A DNA stretch of 64,000 bases. It comes from Anagrus nilaparvatae. Its lineage: Eukaryota; Arthropoda; Insecta; Hymenoptera; Mymaridae. How positions within the stretch are numbered: position 1 is the stretch's first letter; the number at the start of each line of letters is the position of its first letter. Location of the stretch: NCBI GenBank assembly GCA_022575985.1, contig JAKSXM010000007.1, positions 68,726,501-68,790,500 on the forward strand, read 5' to 3'. The notes under the pieces are model-generated. The model was not told the DNA's origin. It made no database searches and saw only the letters and a list, made by a program, of their open reading frames with translations. Positions 53,858 through 63,826 of the stretch are shown here, one piece after another. Both the position numbers and the translations under genes were made by a program.

Positions 53858-56239
53858 TTAACAAGAATTATTATCGGTGTCAATTGGCAGGGGAACTAAT
53901 TTAACTACAGGTCTCTTGTAGACCCCAGTTGCAGTTTTCACATTAACGACTCGAACTAGGTTGTCAGGACCCTTGAAGACTTCAGTTACTCGAGCCATTG
54001 GCCATTTAGTTGCTGGTAGTATATCGTCTTTTAGAAGAACCAGATTTCCAACTTCGATATTTTTCACAGGAGTATGCCAGCGATAGCTTTGTTGTAGATG
54101 GTGAATGTATTCTTTGGACCACCTATTCCAAAAATGATCACGCATATTAGTGATTAATTTAAATTTGTTAGTCAAAGAGGATTTAGATTGTAAGTCAGAA
54201 GGAACTTCTGGGTACGCATTTATTGGACCACCTATTAAGAAATGTGCGGGAGTAAGAGGTAATAAATCGGAAGGATCATTACTTGCTGGGTAAAGCGGCC
54301 TTGAATTAAGACAGGCTTCTACTTGACATAAAAATGTAGACATATCTTCATAAGTTAGTTTTTGCTCACCTATGATCTTTTTCAAATGTGACTTTACCGA
54401 TTTTACTCCTGCTTCCCATATTCCTCCGAAGTGTGGCGAAGATGGTGGTATAAAATTCCAAGTTGTACCTTCTGATACGAGAGCATGAGACACCTCCTTA
54501 TAGAATTCTGAAGCTTTTGAAAACATATTTACTAATTCAGCTGCGGCACCTTTAAAGTTAGTGGCATTATCGCTGTACATCTCTGCACAAGGACCTCTTC
54601 TGGAGATGAACCTTTTGAAAGCTGCAATAAAACTTTGAGTGGACAAAGATGTAACAACCTCCAAGTGTACTGCTTTGGTCACTAAACAAACAAATAAACA
54701 TATGTAACCTTTTATAGATTTTATGCCTCTACCAGAAGACGCTCTCAATGAGAATGGTCCAGCGTAATCCACACCGGATTTAAGAAAGGGTTTCTCAGGC
54801 TTAAGACGTACTGAGGGAAGTTGACCCATTTCCTGCCCAGTAGTTCTAGCATGATATTTAGTACATATCACACATTTTCTCAGTATTGAACGAATGTAAC
54901 TCCGACCGCGTAAAATCCAAAACCGTTGTAGTAAGACATTTCTTGTTAACTCTTGACCTCCATGTAAACATCTTAGATGAGCTTGTTGTACCAAAGAATT
55001 AGCAAACACTGTATTTTTAGCAATGACAAAAGGATGTTTTTCATTATAAGATAAAAACGAATGACGAACTCGCCCACCTACTCTAATGCAACCTGAGTCA
55101 AGGAATGGTTTTAATGATAATAACGGAGAAGTTTTTGGAATCTTTTTATTGTTTTTTAACGCTTCATATTCTCTAGGGAAAGAAGACTGTTGAGATATTT
55201 TAGTTATTGTACATAGAGCAACATCTAATTCTGTATTCGATAAGTTTATAGTTTTAGGTAAATTTGTAGTTTTTATTGCTCTCAAGCAATATGCTACCAC
55301 TTTAATCAGAGTATTTACATTAGAGAATTTCTCAAGAAGATCATAGACTTTAACCGTGACAGTAGTATTAATATTTGATATAGATTTGACTTCGACATTT
55401 ATTTTAGAGTCACTAGATTGAAATTCTCTTGCGGGCCAAGTTTCATTTGATTGTACTAACCAAGTAGGACCTTGCCACCACAAAGAAAAGGCTTCGAACT
55501 CAGGAGCAGCGATACCTCTCGTTGCAACATCAGCAGGATTGCATTTTGTAGGTACGTATCGCCAATCAATTTGAATTAAAGAGTTTTGAATGGAAGCTAC
55601 TCTATGAGCTACGAATGGTTTCCATTTAGATGGATGCGACTTGATCCATGTTAAGACCACAGATGAATCAGACCATCCAAAAACTTTTATTTTCTCGTTT
55701 TTCAAGTTTAAGCTGGGAATTAGTTTATTAGCTAATAAGACTAAAAGTTCAGCAGCACATAGTTCTAGACGAGGTATAGATAATCGTTTAATAGGTGCTA
55801 CTCTTGTTTTGGCTACTAATAATGAAGAAGTTTTGTTTTGACCATTTTTCGATACCACATAAATTACGGTAGCGTAAGCTCTCTCAGAAGCATCCGAAAA
55901 GCAATGAAATTCTATTTCCGAGGATTCGAAGGTTGATACCCATCGACTAATAGAAATTTTATTTAGACAAGGTAGAGAAGATCTAAACTCAACCCATTTT
56001 TCAGCAACAGAAGTGGGCAATTCAGAATCCCATTCTAAGTTAAGTAACCAAAGATCCTGTATTAAAATTTTAGCATCGATTATGACAGGTGCAAACCATC
56101 CAAGTGGATCGAACAACTTTGAAATCTCAGAAAGTAGAATTCTTTTATTTAAGTGATCAATTTTCTTTGGTTCTAAGCTACCCCTTATATTGAACGAATC
56201 TAAATGTGGTGACCAGGCTACACCTAGCGTTGTTACAGA
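53858..56239 (-). CDS. pol: Pao/BEL pol, second part: end of RT, RNase H, integrase, DUF5641
   Basis: An open frame of 793 codons has no start of its own; the first Met (56116) is the internal MFDPLGWFAP. Counting from that Met, RNase H residues appear as D75 (CFSDAS), E118 (RLELC), D150 (GWSD) and D196 (NPADVATRG). The integrase HHCC zinc site is H380, H385, C415 and C418 (HLRCLHGG, CVICTK). The integrase core is D450 (SGVDYAGPF), D516 (YSDNATNF) and E568 (GGIWEAG). A C-terminal DUF5641-like domain (about 650-745, VGNLVLLKDD) follows. All catalytic residues expected for Pao/BEL are present. It sits one base out of frame with the upstream gag-RT frame, overlapping it by 7 bases, so as read it would not be made as part of one polyprotein. 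Confidence 0.93.
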   Translation of the reverse strand, partial: SVTTLGVAWSPHLDSFNIRGSLEPKKIDHLNKRILLSEISKLFDPLGWFAPVIIDAKILIQDLWLLNLEWDSELPTSVAEKWVEFRSSLPCLNKISISRWVSTFESSEIEFHCFSDASERAYATVIYVVSKNGQNKTSSLLVAKTRVAPIKRLSIPRLELCAAELLVLLANKLIPSLNLKNEKIKVFGWSDSSVVLTWIKSHPSKWKPFVAHRVASIQNSLIQIDWRYVPTKCNPADVATRGIAAPEFEAFSLWWQGPTWLVQSNETWPAREFQSSDSKINVEVKSISNINTTVTVKVYDLLEKFSNVNTLIKVVAYCLRAIKTTNLPKTINLSNTELDVALCTITKISQQSSFPREYEALKNNKKIPKTSPLLSLKPFLDSGCIRVGGRVRHSFLSYNEKHPFVIAKNTVFANSLVQQAHLRCLHGGQELTRNVLLQRFWILRGRSYIRSILRKCVICTKYHARTTGQEMGQLPSVRLKPEKPFLKSGVDYAGPFSLRASSGRGIKSIKGYICLFVCLVTKAVHLEVVTSLSTQSFIAAFKRFISRRGPCAEMYSDNATNFKGAAAELVNMFSKASEFYKEVSHALVSEGTTWNFIPPSSPHFGGIWEAGVKSVKSHLKKIIGEQKLTYEDMSTFLCQVEACLNSRPLYPASNDPSDLLPLTPAHFLIGGPINAYPEVPSDLQSKSSLTNKFKLITNMRDHFWNRWSKEYIHHLQQSYRWHTPVKNIEVGNLVLLKDDILPATKWPMARVTEVFKGPDNLVRVVNVKTATGVYKRPVVKLVPLPIDTDNNSC

Positions 56240-59142
56240 TCAGATTCTTTTATAAGTACTTCATTAGATTTTTCAGCAAGAGCAGGAGAATTAGAGGCCC
56301 ATTTAGCAAGGGGGAATCCTCCTAAATTTAAAAGGTTTATCAGTTCATTTTTAATTTTTTGTGCCGTTGTTTCATCATCTGCACCCTCAAAAATGTCATC
56401 TACATAAGTACGTTCATTTAAGGAAACCGATGCGAGAGGAAAATTACGACCTTCATCCTCAACTAATTGTTGTTTACATCTCAGTGCGAGATAAGGAGCA
56501 CACGCTTGACCAAACATTACAACTGTTATCCAATAATCAGCAATTTCTTCATTGGGAGAATCTCTCCAAACAATTCTTTGCCAATTCCAGTCATCAGGAT
56601 GGACTTCAATTTGACGAAACATTTTTACAATATCAGCTGTGAAAACTATTTTAAAAAATCGCCATCGAGTTAAAATTACCCATAAATCTAATTGAAGTTT
56701 TGGACCAGTTAATAATTTTGAATTAAGAGAATGTCCTGTCGAGGTATTGTGAGAAGCATTAAAGACCCACCTTAACTTTCCCGAAGGATCATTAGTTTTA
56801 AATACACCATGATGAGGAATGTAATTAGCTTTCATGTTCTCAAGTTTATTACGAGGTATTTTTACCATATGACCTAACGAAGTAAAGTCATGTACACATT
56901 CTATAAATTTTTTGTGATAATCTGGATTTTTTGACATTTTTCTTTCAGAAGATTCAAGCACTTTTACTGCGAAGTGACGAGTAGGACCTAAAGCTATAGA
57001 TTCGTCAGTAGAAAGTGGAAGTTTAACTACATATTTGCCTGAGGGTTTTCTTGAATGTGTTTCTTTAAAATGTTTTTCACATTCTATTTCCTCTGGAGAC
57101 AAAAAGGGAACGTTACCAACGTCCTCTAATTCCCAAAATTTTTTTAAATCAAATAAAATGTCTTGAGTAGTAAGTTTGGTAGAAGAAACTGAGCAAGAAG
57201 TTTTCAAAATAGGTTTATGTTTAGCTGAGGTTGGACCTAACAAGACATATCCAAATGGTGAACCAAAAGCAGTTGGAGTACCAGGAGGTCCAGAGATAGA
57301 ATCACCTTTGAAGAAGATGTCACAGACATCGCTTCCCAAAATTAAATCAATTGGAGATGATAAATAAAATTCAGGATCCGCTAGTTCTAAGTTTTGTATG
57401 TGAGGCCACTGCCTAAACGACGAAGTTTGAGAAGGTATAGGATTTGTGACTTTTTTTAATACTAAAGCTGATACTTGTAGACAAAATGAATTTTTATTCC
57501 TAGGTGAAACTGTAAAACTCACTTCCTGGTTAGCTGAACCTGATTTACAAAGAACACCAGTAATCAAGGTATTTGTAGAATGACGACGTAAGTGTAATGA
57601 TTGGGCAGCCCATTCAGATATAATGGACGTATCAGAGCCACTATCAATAAGAGCACGCAAAGTTAATGAGTTGCCAGCAGCTGAGCAAACCGATACTTTA
57701 GCAGTCGCCAATAATACAACTGTATTTGAACTTAAAGTGGCAGTGACATTAGAAGTTCTAAGTTGTGTAGTATTAGAAGTAGTATTATTATGAAATGAAC
57801 ATTGACATGTAGGAACCAAATTAGAAGAAGAAGAAGTAGCATTGCATAGGCTTTGATTTACCGAAGAAAGTGATGCAGTTGCGATAGATTCTTTAGGAGG
57901 AAAACAACCATGTAGCAAGGTATTATGTTTTTCCGAACAAACTTTACAAGTAAATTTACTAGGACAAGGCGAAGGATAATGATTTTTCAAGCAGTTGTAA
58001 CATAATCTAAGTTTCTTAGCTTGAATATAGCGATCAGTACCTTTAAGGGCTTTGAATTTAGTACAAAAAGTTAAAGCGTGGTCATTATTATTACAAAGAG
58101 GGCAAAAATAAGATTTTACTTTACCCTTTTTACTCGACTGAGAAGTGGCTGCATTGGTTTGCTTTCTCGCTTGAGGTTTTTCAGGTTTTGATTTCTCGCT
58201 ATTGTTGGATTTTGAACTGCTTTGCATGACCCCTTCATCGATGGATTCTAAAGCTCTTGCATAATTTTCCAAAAATGTGTTGAGTGCATCAAAGTTTGGA
58301 AATTCTGTTGTATCAGTGAGAGAAGTTTCCCACTTGACTCTTATCTCAGCATTCAATTTCTGCGATAACAGCAAGACCAACCAGTGATTCCAATTATCCC
58401 TGACGATGCCTAGTGCCTCAAAAGAACGAACAGTTTGTGAGAAAAAATCTACTACTCGCTTAATTTCATTAGAAGAAGAATTTGACATAGAAGATAAGTT
58501 TAACAAACCATTCATATGATGACTGAGAAGTATACGTTTATTACCGTACCTGCTCTCTAAAGCTTTCCATGCACCTTCAAAGCTACCTTCAACAACAGGA
58601 GTGTTCTTCAACATCTCTTTGGCATCACCTTGTAGATGTTGTTGTAACAACAGGATCTTCTGAACGTTGCTCAACATAGGAGATTTATCGAGGATTCCCT
58701 TGAACTGGTCTCGAAAGCTTTCCCAGGCTAAGACATCACCGTCAAAATCTGGTAATATGAACTTGGGTAAATGAAATTGAGCTGTAGCAGCACCTTGTTG
58801 AGCAGTTGGTTCATGTTGACCTGAAGTAAAAGATGAAAGTTTTAGAGAATCTAAGTACTCAGAAAAAGAAGCATTGACATTGTAATATATTTCTTCAGTC
58901 TTGTCGAACCAAGCTTCTTTGACGTATGCAGTTTTTTTCACATCTTCGAAGCGTTTAATAAGATGATGATTTTGGACGTACTGATCCCAGTTGTCGTTTA
59001 GTTTGGTGAGGCGTATATTGAGTGTTTGTGATGTCATCTTTTCCTTTCCTAGTTTTTTAGCGTTGGTCCAAGCTCTGGATATCCACTCCGATAGTTCCTC
59101 CTGTTGTGCTATAACTTCCTCTAAGGATACTTGGTCCGCCAT
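56233..59142 (-). CDS. gag-pol: Pao/BEL gag-protease-RT, first part
   Basis: 969 codons from the ATG at 59142. Residues about 120-300 are a Pao-type capsid region (DUF1759-like: FDGDVLAWESFRDQF, LLLQQHLQGDA). Zinc-binding clusters lie at about 347-411 (CPLC....C, CYNC, CKVC). An aspartic protease has DSGSDTS at 500-506. RT starts near 760 with TADIVKMFRQ (D837) and the catalytic YVDD at 913-916. The frame ends prematurely at 969, inside RT after KWASNSPA. Residues continuing the RT are found in another phase of the same strand from 56239 on. No obvious slippery heptamer is present at the junction, so a small deletion or a sequencing error is likelier than programmed frameshifting. Dense antisense frames over this gene are shadows. 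Confidence 0.95.
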   Translation of the reverse strand: MADQVSLEEVIAQQEELSEWISRAWTNAKKLGKEKMTSQTLNIRLTKLNDNWDQYVQNHHLIKRFEDVKKTAYVKEAWFDKTEEIYYNVNASFSEYLDSLKLSSFTSGQHEPTAQQGAATAQFHLPKFILPDFDGDVLAWESFRDQFKGILDKSPMLSNVQKILLLQQHLQGDAKEMLKNTPVVEGSFEGAWKALESRYGNKRILLSHHMNGLLNLSSMSNSSSNEIKRVVDFFSQTVRSFEALGIVRDNWNHWLVLLLSQKLNAEIRVKWETSLTDTTEFPNFDALNTFLENYARALESIDEGVMQSSSKSNNSEKSKPEKPQARKQTNAATSQSSKKGKVKSYFCPLCNNNDHALTFCTKFKALKGTDRYIQAKKLRLCYNCLKNHYPSPCPSKFTCKVCSEKHNTLLHGCFPPKESIATASLSSVNQSLCNATSSSSNLVPTCQCSFHNNTTSNTTQLRTSNVTATLSSNTVVLLATAKVSVCSAAGNSLTLRALIDSGSDTSIISEWAAQSLHLRRHSTNTLITGVLCKSGSANQEVSFTVSPRNKNSFCLQVSALVLKKVTNPIPSQTSSFRQWPHIQNLELADPEFYLSSPIDLILGSDVCDIFFKGDSISGPPGTPTAFGSPFGYVLLGPTSAKHKPILKTSCSVSSTKLTTQDILFDLKKFWELEDVGNVPFLSPEEIECEKHFKETHSRKPSGKYVVKLPLSTDESIALGPTRHFAVKVLESSERKMSKNPDYHKKFIECVHDFTSLGHMVKIPRNKLENMKANYIPHHGVFKTNDPSGKLRWVFNASHNTSTGHSLNSKLLTGPKLQLDLWVILTRWRFFKIVFTADIVKMFRQIEVHPDDWNWQRIVWRDSPNEEIADYWITVVMFGQACAPYLALRCKQQLVEDEGRNFPLASVSLNERTYVDDIFEGADDETTAQKIKNELINLLNLGGFPLAKWASNSPALAEKSNEVLIKESDL

Positions 59143-60022
59143 TTTTCTTGCAAATGCGAATAAATAATTAATATAACATTCAAATTAAGTCTTGTTATTT
59201 TTTTTGTATAAAATAAGTTTCTTTCTTTTTTTTTATAATACAACTTCTTTTTTTTTTTTTTATAATACCACTCCTTTTTATTTTTGACGTAAAGAATTAT
59301 ATTAATTTATTAAGTTTTAGTTTTATGTATTCATGAATAAATCAAAAAGAATTTTGATTTGAAAATTCATAAAATTTTTAAAAATGCCGGTAAGCATAAA
59401 AAAAAAAATGAAAATAAATTTTTTTTGTCACGATCGAAGGTTAGCGTAGAAAGAAAAATTTGAATATACCTCTCTCACTCTTTGAAAAAAAATTTGAATA
59501 TACCTTTCTCTTTCTATCGCATAACCTAGTATATCTGTATATGTAGTGATAGTGAGTATGGAACGATACAATATATTACCACACTGGTGCTGCTAATCCA
59601 ACCTTCCTGATTCACGTGACTTCCTTCTTCTCAATTTTTATGCGAAAGGAAATAATGGCTTCTAATGAACCGGAAAATGGCGACTCCAAATTATTTGCAC
59701 ACTTTTTTTTAATTGAATTTTTTAGGCCCTGCGATGCGACAGAACGTCTATGAATTTTATAATAAATTTTTTAATTAAGAATCACAAAAACTATCCTTAA
59801 AATTTCATGTCTTGTCGCGACCAAAAAAAAAATTCATGAAAATAAAAAAATAAAAAAAGGAGCACATGGCGTCACTGCACTGGATTTTTTAATAAAGCAC
59901 CAAGACAAAGGAAAAATGCACAATTTCAACACAACACTTTTTCTTTAACAATTTCTTTCAGCTATTTAAATACCTTCAAACCTTTTATTCAAATAAAGAA
60001 ATGTCCTCGTTCAACTGAATTT
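59143..60022 (-). other. Leader (5' UTR) of the Pao/BEL element
   Basis: About 880 non-coding bases between the primer-binding site and the gag ATG, with T-rich runs and a ~40-bp tandem duplication near 59455-59520 (TTTGAATATACCTCTCTC and TTTGAATATACCTTTCTC). Confidence 0.7.
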
Positions 60023-60042
60023 AAACCGGAGTTTCGGCACCA
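60023..60042 (-). promoter_or_regulatory. Primer-binding site, tRNA-Phe-like
   Basis: The minus strand right after the 5' LTR reads TGGTGCCGAAACTCCGGTTT. Its complement ends GTTTCGGCACCA, the 3' end expected of a eukaryotic tRNA-Phe plus CCA. The next bases match less well. The position, immediately beside the LTR, supports the call. Confidence 0.65.
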
Positions 60043-60406
60043 TGTTTTTGAAGGATTTATTGGCAAAATGAGGAATTAATAAATGAATTAAAACACTGGT
60101 TTTTAACTTTCACTTAACTTGGCTTTTATTATAAAACGTTATAGAATTATTCAACAATTAAAGACGCACATATAGTTAATCAAAACGCTACCGGCACGTC
60201 CGTTCGGTACGAGAGCTCGAACGGGAAGGAAGGCAAAAACGGAGCCGGTGTTGCCACGCGCGCATCGTTTACATATACATACTCATACGCATTCCGACAC
60301 TGTAAATCTCTTTTTAGCAGAGGCAATCGCGGGAAAATCAGACGATTTAAAAACATTAATAAACTATATAATAAATAAATAAAAATGTTAGGTTTTAACA
60401 CTAACA
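60043..60406 (-). repeat. 5' LTR of the Pao/BEL element
   Basis: 364 bp, identical to 53060-53423 as far as I could read. It contains an AT-rich TATA-like stretch near its start on the minus strand (TTTATTTATTTATTATATAG) that could be the promoter. Confidence 0.95.
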
Positions 60407-61510
60407 GGGGTGAAATATTGATTATTTGTGAAAAAGGAGTCGAAACTCTTGATTAGCGACCCAAAAAACCTATATGAACACATCCTGGATGCACAAAGTG
60501 CTAAAATAGCAATACACCCCCTTGGGGGGGAGTTGTAGCCAATTTAGGGGTGAAATATTGATTATTTACGAAAAATAAGTCATAATTCTTGATCAGCGAC
60601 CCGAAAAATCCATATGAACATATCCTGGATGCTCAAAGTGCGAAAATAGCAAATCACCCTTAGGGGGGGGGGAGTTTTAGCCAATTTAGGGATGAAATAT
60701 TGATTATTTGTGAAAATGGAATCAAAATTCTTGATTAGCGACCCAAAAAACCTATATGGATATTTCCTGGATGCTTAAAGTGGTAAAATAGCAAAACACC
60801 TCCTTGGGGGGGGATTTTTAGCCAATTTAGGGGTGAAATATTGATTATTTGTGAAAAAGGAGTCGAAACTCTTGATTAGCGACCCAAAAAACCTATATGA
60901 TCACATCCTGGATGCTCAAAGTAGTAAAATAGCAAAACACCTCCTTGGGGGGGGATTTTTAGCCAATTTAGGGGTGAAATATTGATTATTTGTGAAAAAG
61001 GAGTCGAAACTCTTGATTAGCGACCCAAAAAACCTATATGAACACATCCTGGATGCTCAAAGTGGTAAAATAGCAAAACACCCCCTTGGGGGGGGATTTT
61101 TAGCCAATTTAGGGGTGAAATATTGATTATTTATGAAAAATAAGTCAAAATTCTTGATCAGCGACCCGAAAAATCCATATGAACATATCCTGGATGGTCA
61201 AAGTGCGAAAATAGCAAAAACACCTCCTTGGGGGGGGGGGGTAGTTTTAGCTAATTTAGGGGTGAACTATTGATTATTTATGAAAAAGGAGTCGAAATTC
61301 TTGATAAACGACCCAAAAAACCCGTATGGTGCCAATCTGAGCGGTCAAATTGCAAATATGTAAAAAAAACCCCTTTTTGGGGTAGTTTTTGCAAATTTAA
61401 GGGTGAAGCCCCAATTTCTCTGTCAAATGACCCCGGTTTCCGTGTTCAGCGACCCAAAAAACCTATAGTAGAGCAAATCTCGTGTTCGCCAGTGAAAATA
61501 CAACCCCCCC
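60407..61510 (-). repeat. ~140-bp box array, right arm, part 2
   Basis: About eight inverted units continue from 53058 across the retrotransposon. The outermost unit carries the long-form box (CGTGTTCAGCGACCCAAAA near 61440), as does the outermost left unit, which confirms mirrored order. The 96-codon frame at 61270-61560 mirrors 46289-46579. Confidence 0.9.
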
Positions 61511-61539
61511 CCCCCTCCCGTATTTTGACTGGAGTACAA

Positions 61540-63650
61540 AAACGAGAGTTTTTTAGCTAAGCTTTGCAATATTTTATGCTTTCCGATTGAAAACGATAGA
61601 AATTTCGAGCTAGATTTTTGATAAAAATAACTTTCCCATTGAAAACGATTGAATTTTTTAGCTTATTTTTACAATATTTTATGCTTTCCGATTGAAAACG
61701 ATAGAAATTTCGAGCTAGATTTTTGATAAAAATAAGTTTACCATTGAAAACGATAGAGTTTTTTAGCTAAGCTTAGCAATATTTTATGCTTTCCGATTGA
61801 AAACGATAGAATTTTCGAGCTAGATTTTTGATAAAAATAATTTTACCATTGAAAACGATAGAGTTTTTTAGCTAAAATTTGCAATATTTTAAGCTTTCCG
61901 ATTGAAAACGATAGAAATTTCGAGCTAGATTTTTGATAAAAATAAGTTTACCATTGAAAACGATTGAATTTTTAAGCTTAGCTTTGCATTATTTTTTGCT
62001 TTCCGATTGAAAACGATAGAAATTTTGAGCTAGATTTTTGATAAAAATAACTTTCCCATTGAAAACGATATAGTTTTTTAGCTAAAATTTGCAATATTTT
62101 ATGCTTTCCGATTAAAAACGATAGAAATTTCGAGCTAGATTTTTGATAAAAATAAGTTTACCATTGAAAACGATAGAGTTTTTTAGCTAAAATTTGCAAT
62201 ATTTTATGATTTCCGATTGAAAACGATAGAAATTTCGAGCTAGATTTTTGATAAAAATAAGTTTACCATTGAAAACGATAGAATTTTCGAGCTAGATTTT
62301 TGATAAAAATAACTTTCCCATTGAAAACGATAGAGTTTTTTAGCTAAAATTTGCAATATTTTAAGCTTTCCGATTGAAAACGATAGAAATTTCGAGCTAG
62401 ATTTTTGATAAAAATAAGTTTACCATTGAAAACGATTGAATTTTTAAGCTTAGCTTTGCATTATTTTTTGCTTTCCGATTGAAAACGATAGAAATTTTGA
62501 GCTAGATTTTTGATAAAAATAACTTTCCCATTGAAAACGATAGAGCTTTTTAGCTAAAATTTGCAATATTTTATGCTTTCCGATTGAAAACGATAGAAAT
62601 TTCGAGCTAGATTTTTGATAAAAATAAGTTTACCATTGAAAACGATTGAATTTTTAAGCTTAGCTTTGCATTATTTTTTGCTTTCCGATTGAAAAGGATA
62701 GAAATTTCGAGCTAGATTTTTGATAAAAATAACTTTCCCATTGAAAACGATAGAGTTTTTTAGCTAAAATTTGCAATATTTTATGATTTCCGATTGAAAA
62801 CGATAGAAATTTCGAGCTAGATTTTTGATAAAAATAAGTTTACCATTGAAAACGATAGAATTTTCGAGCTAGATTTTTGATAAAAATAACTTTCCCATTG
62901 AAAACGATAGAGTTTTTTAGCTAAGCTTTGCAATATTTTATGCTTTACGATTGAAAACGATAGAAATTTTGACCCAGATTATTGATAAAAATAACTCTCC
63001 CATTGAAAACGATAGAAATTTCGAGCTAGATTTTTGATAAAAATAACTTTCCCATTGAAAACGATAGAGTTTTTTAGCTAAAATTTGCATTATTTTTTGC
63101 TTTCCGATTGAAAACGATAGAAATTTCGAGCTAGATTTTTGATAAAAATAACTTTCCCATTGAAAACGATAGAGTTTTTTAGCTAAAATTTGCAATATTT
63201 TATGCTTTCCGATTGAAAACGATAGAAATTTCGAGCTAGATTTTTGATAAAAATAAGTTTACCATTGGAAACGATTGAATTTTTTAGCTTATTTTTACAA
63301 TTTTTTATGCTTTTCGATTGAAAACGATAGAAATTTCGAGCTAGATTTTTGATAAAAATAAGTTTACCATTGGAAACGATTGAATTTTTAAGCTTAGCTT
63401 TGCATTATTTTTTGCTTTCGGATTGAAAAAGATAGAAATTTTTAGCTAGATTTTTGATAAAAATAACTTTCCCATTGAAAACGATAGAGTTTTTTAGCTA
63501 AAATTTGCAATATTTTAAGCTTTCCGATTGAAAACGATAGAAATTTTGAGCTAGATTTTTGATAAAAATAACTTTCCCATTGAAAACGATAGAGTTTTTT
63601 AGCTAAGTTTTGCAATATTTTATGCTTTACGATTGAAAACCATAGAAAGG
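61540..63650 (-). repeat. 105-bp tandem array, about 20 copies (right outer layer, inverted)
   Basis: Units read CTTTCCGATTGAAAACGATA and CTTTCCCATTGAAAACGATA. This is the mirror of 43560-46310, with about six fewer copies. Some units are truncated (near 62280 and 62860). Confidence 0.95.
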
Positions 63651-63655
63651 CTATG

Positions 63656-63826
63656 CCCGTATCTATATAGTGAATCGGCCCACGAAAGATATTTAAAAAC
63701 TAATTATATTAGGTCAAAGTTCACCTAAAAAAAATAGGATCCTGAAGTTTTCAGACCCCCAGATGCCTTCAGCTCTGATTGGCAGCCTATTAATGACAAA
63801 AAAAAAAGTAAATTTTTAACGACTAT
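63656..63826. other. Flank of the giant inverted repeat
   Basis: Single-copy sequence begins at about 63650 (GGCTATGCCCGTATCTATAT). No gene is seen before the frame that starts at the window edge. TGATTGGCAGCC near 63777 has no recognised meaning. Confidence 0.4.

Larger units (their letters stand above)
53060..60406 (-). mobile_element. Pao/BEL LTR retrotransposon, 7347 bp
   Basis: Two 364-bp LTRs (53060-53423 and 60043-60406) appear identical and are bounded by TG/CA when read on the minus strand. The flanks show GGGGT at 53054-53058 and 60407-60411, a likely 5-bp target duplication (one extra T at 53059). Order on the minus strand: 5' LTR, primer-binding site, ~900-bp leader, gag-protease-RT, RNase H-integrase, ~430-bp 3' part with polypurine tracts, 3' LTR. 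It interrupts the right-arm box array of the giant inverted repeat, so it came after that structure formed. It is autonomous in design, but its pol is split by a one-base frame change near 56236. Confidence 0.95.
43560..63655. mobile_element. 20-kb concentric inverted repeat of four nested layers
   Basis: Going inward on the left: 105-bp array (43560-46310), ~140-bp box array (46320-48165), unique arm (48166-48655), 34-bp array (48655-51066). After the turn near 51068 the same layers follow in reverse complement: 34-bp array (51070-52060), unique arm (52060-52556), box array (52650-53058 and 60407-61510) and 105-bp array (61540-63650). The right side is shorter in array copies and is interrupted by the Pao/BEL element at 53060-60406. 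No transposase is visible. Neither outer border shows a clear terminal repeat, so it may be a rearranged chromosomal region rather than one transposed unit. Confidence 0.8.

Noticed and set aside
55641..57367. Plus-strand frames within 55641-57367
   Set aside because: Antisense shadows of the Pao/BEL pol gene, whose minus-strand motifs are complete and unambiguous.
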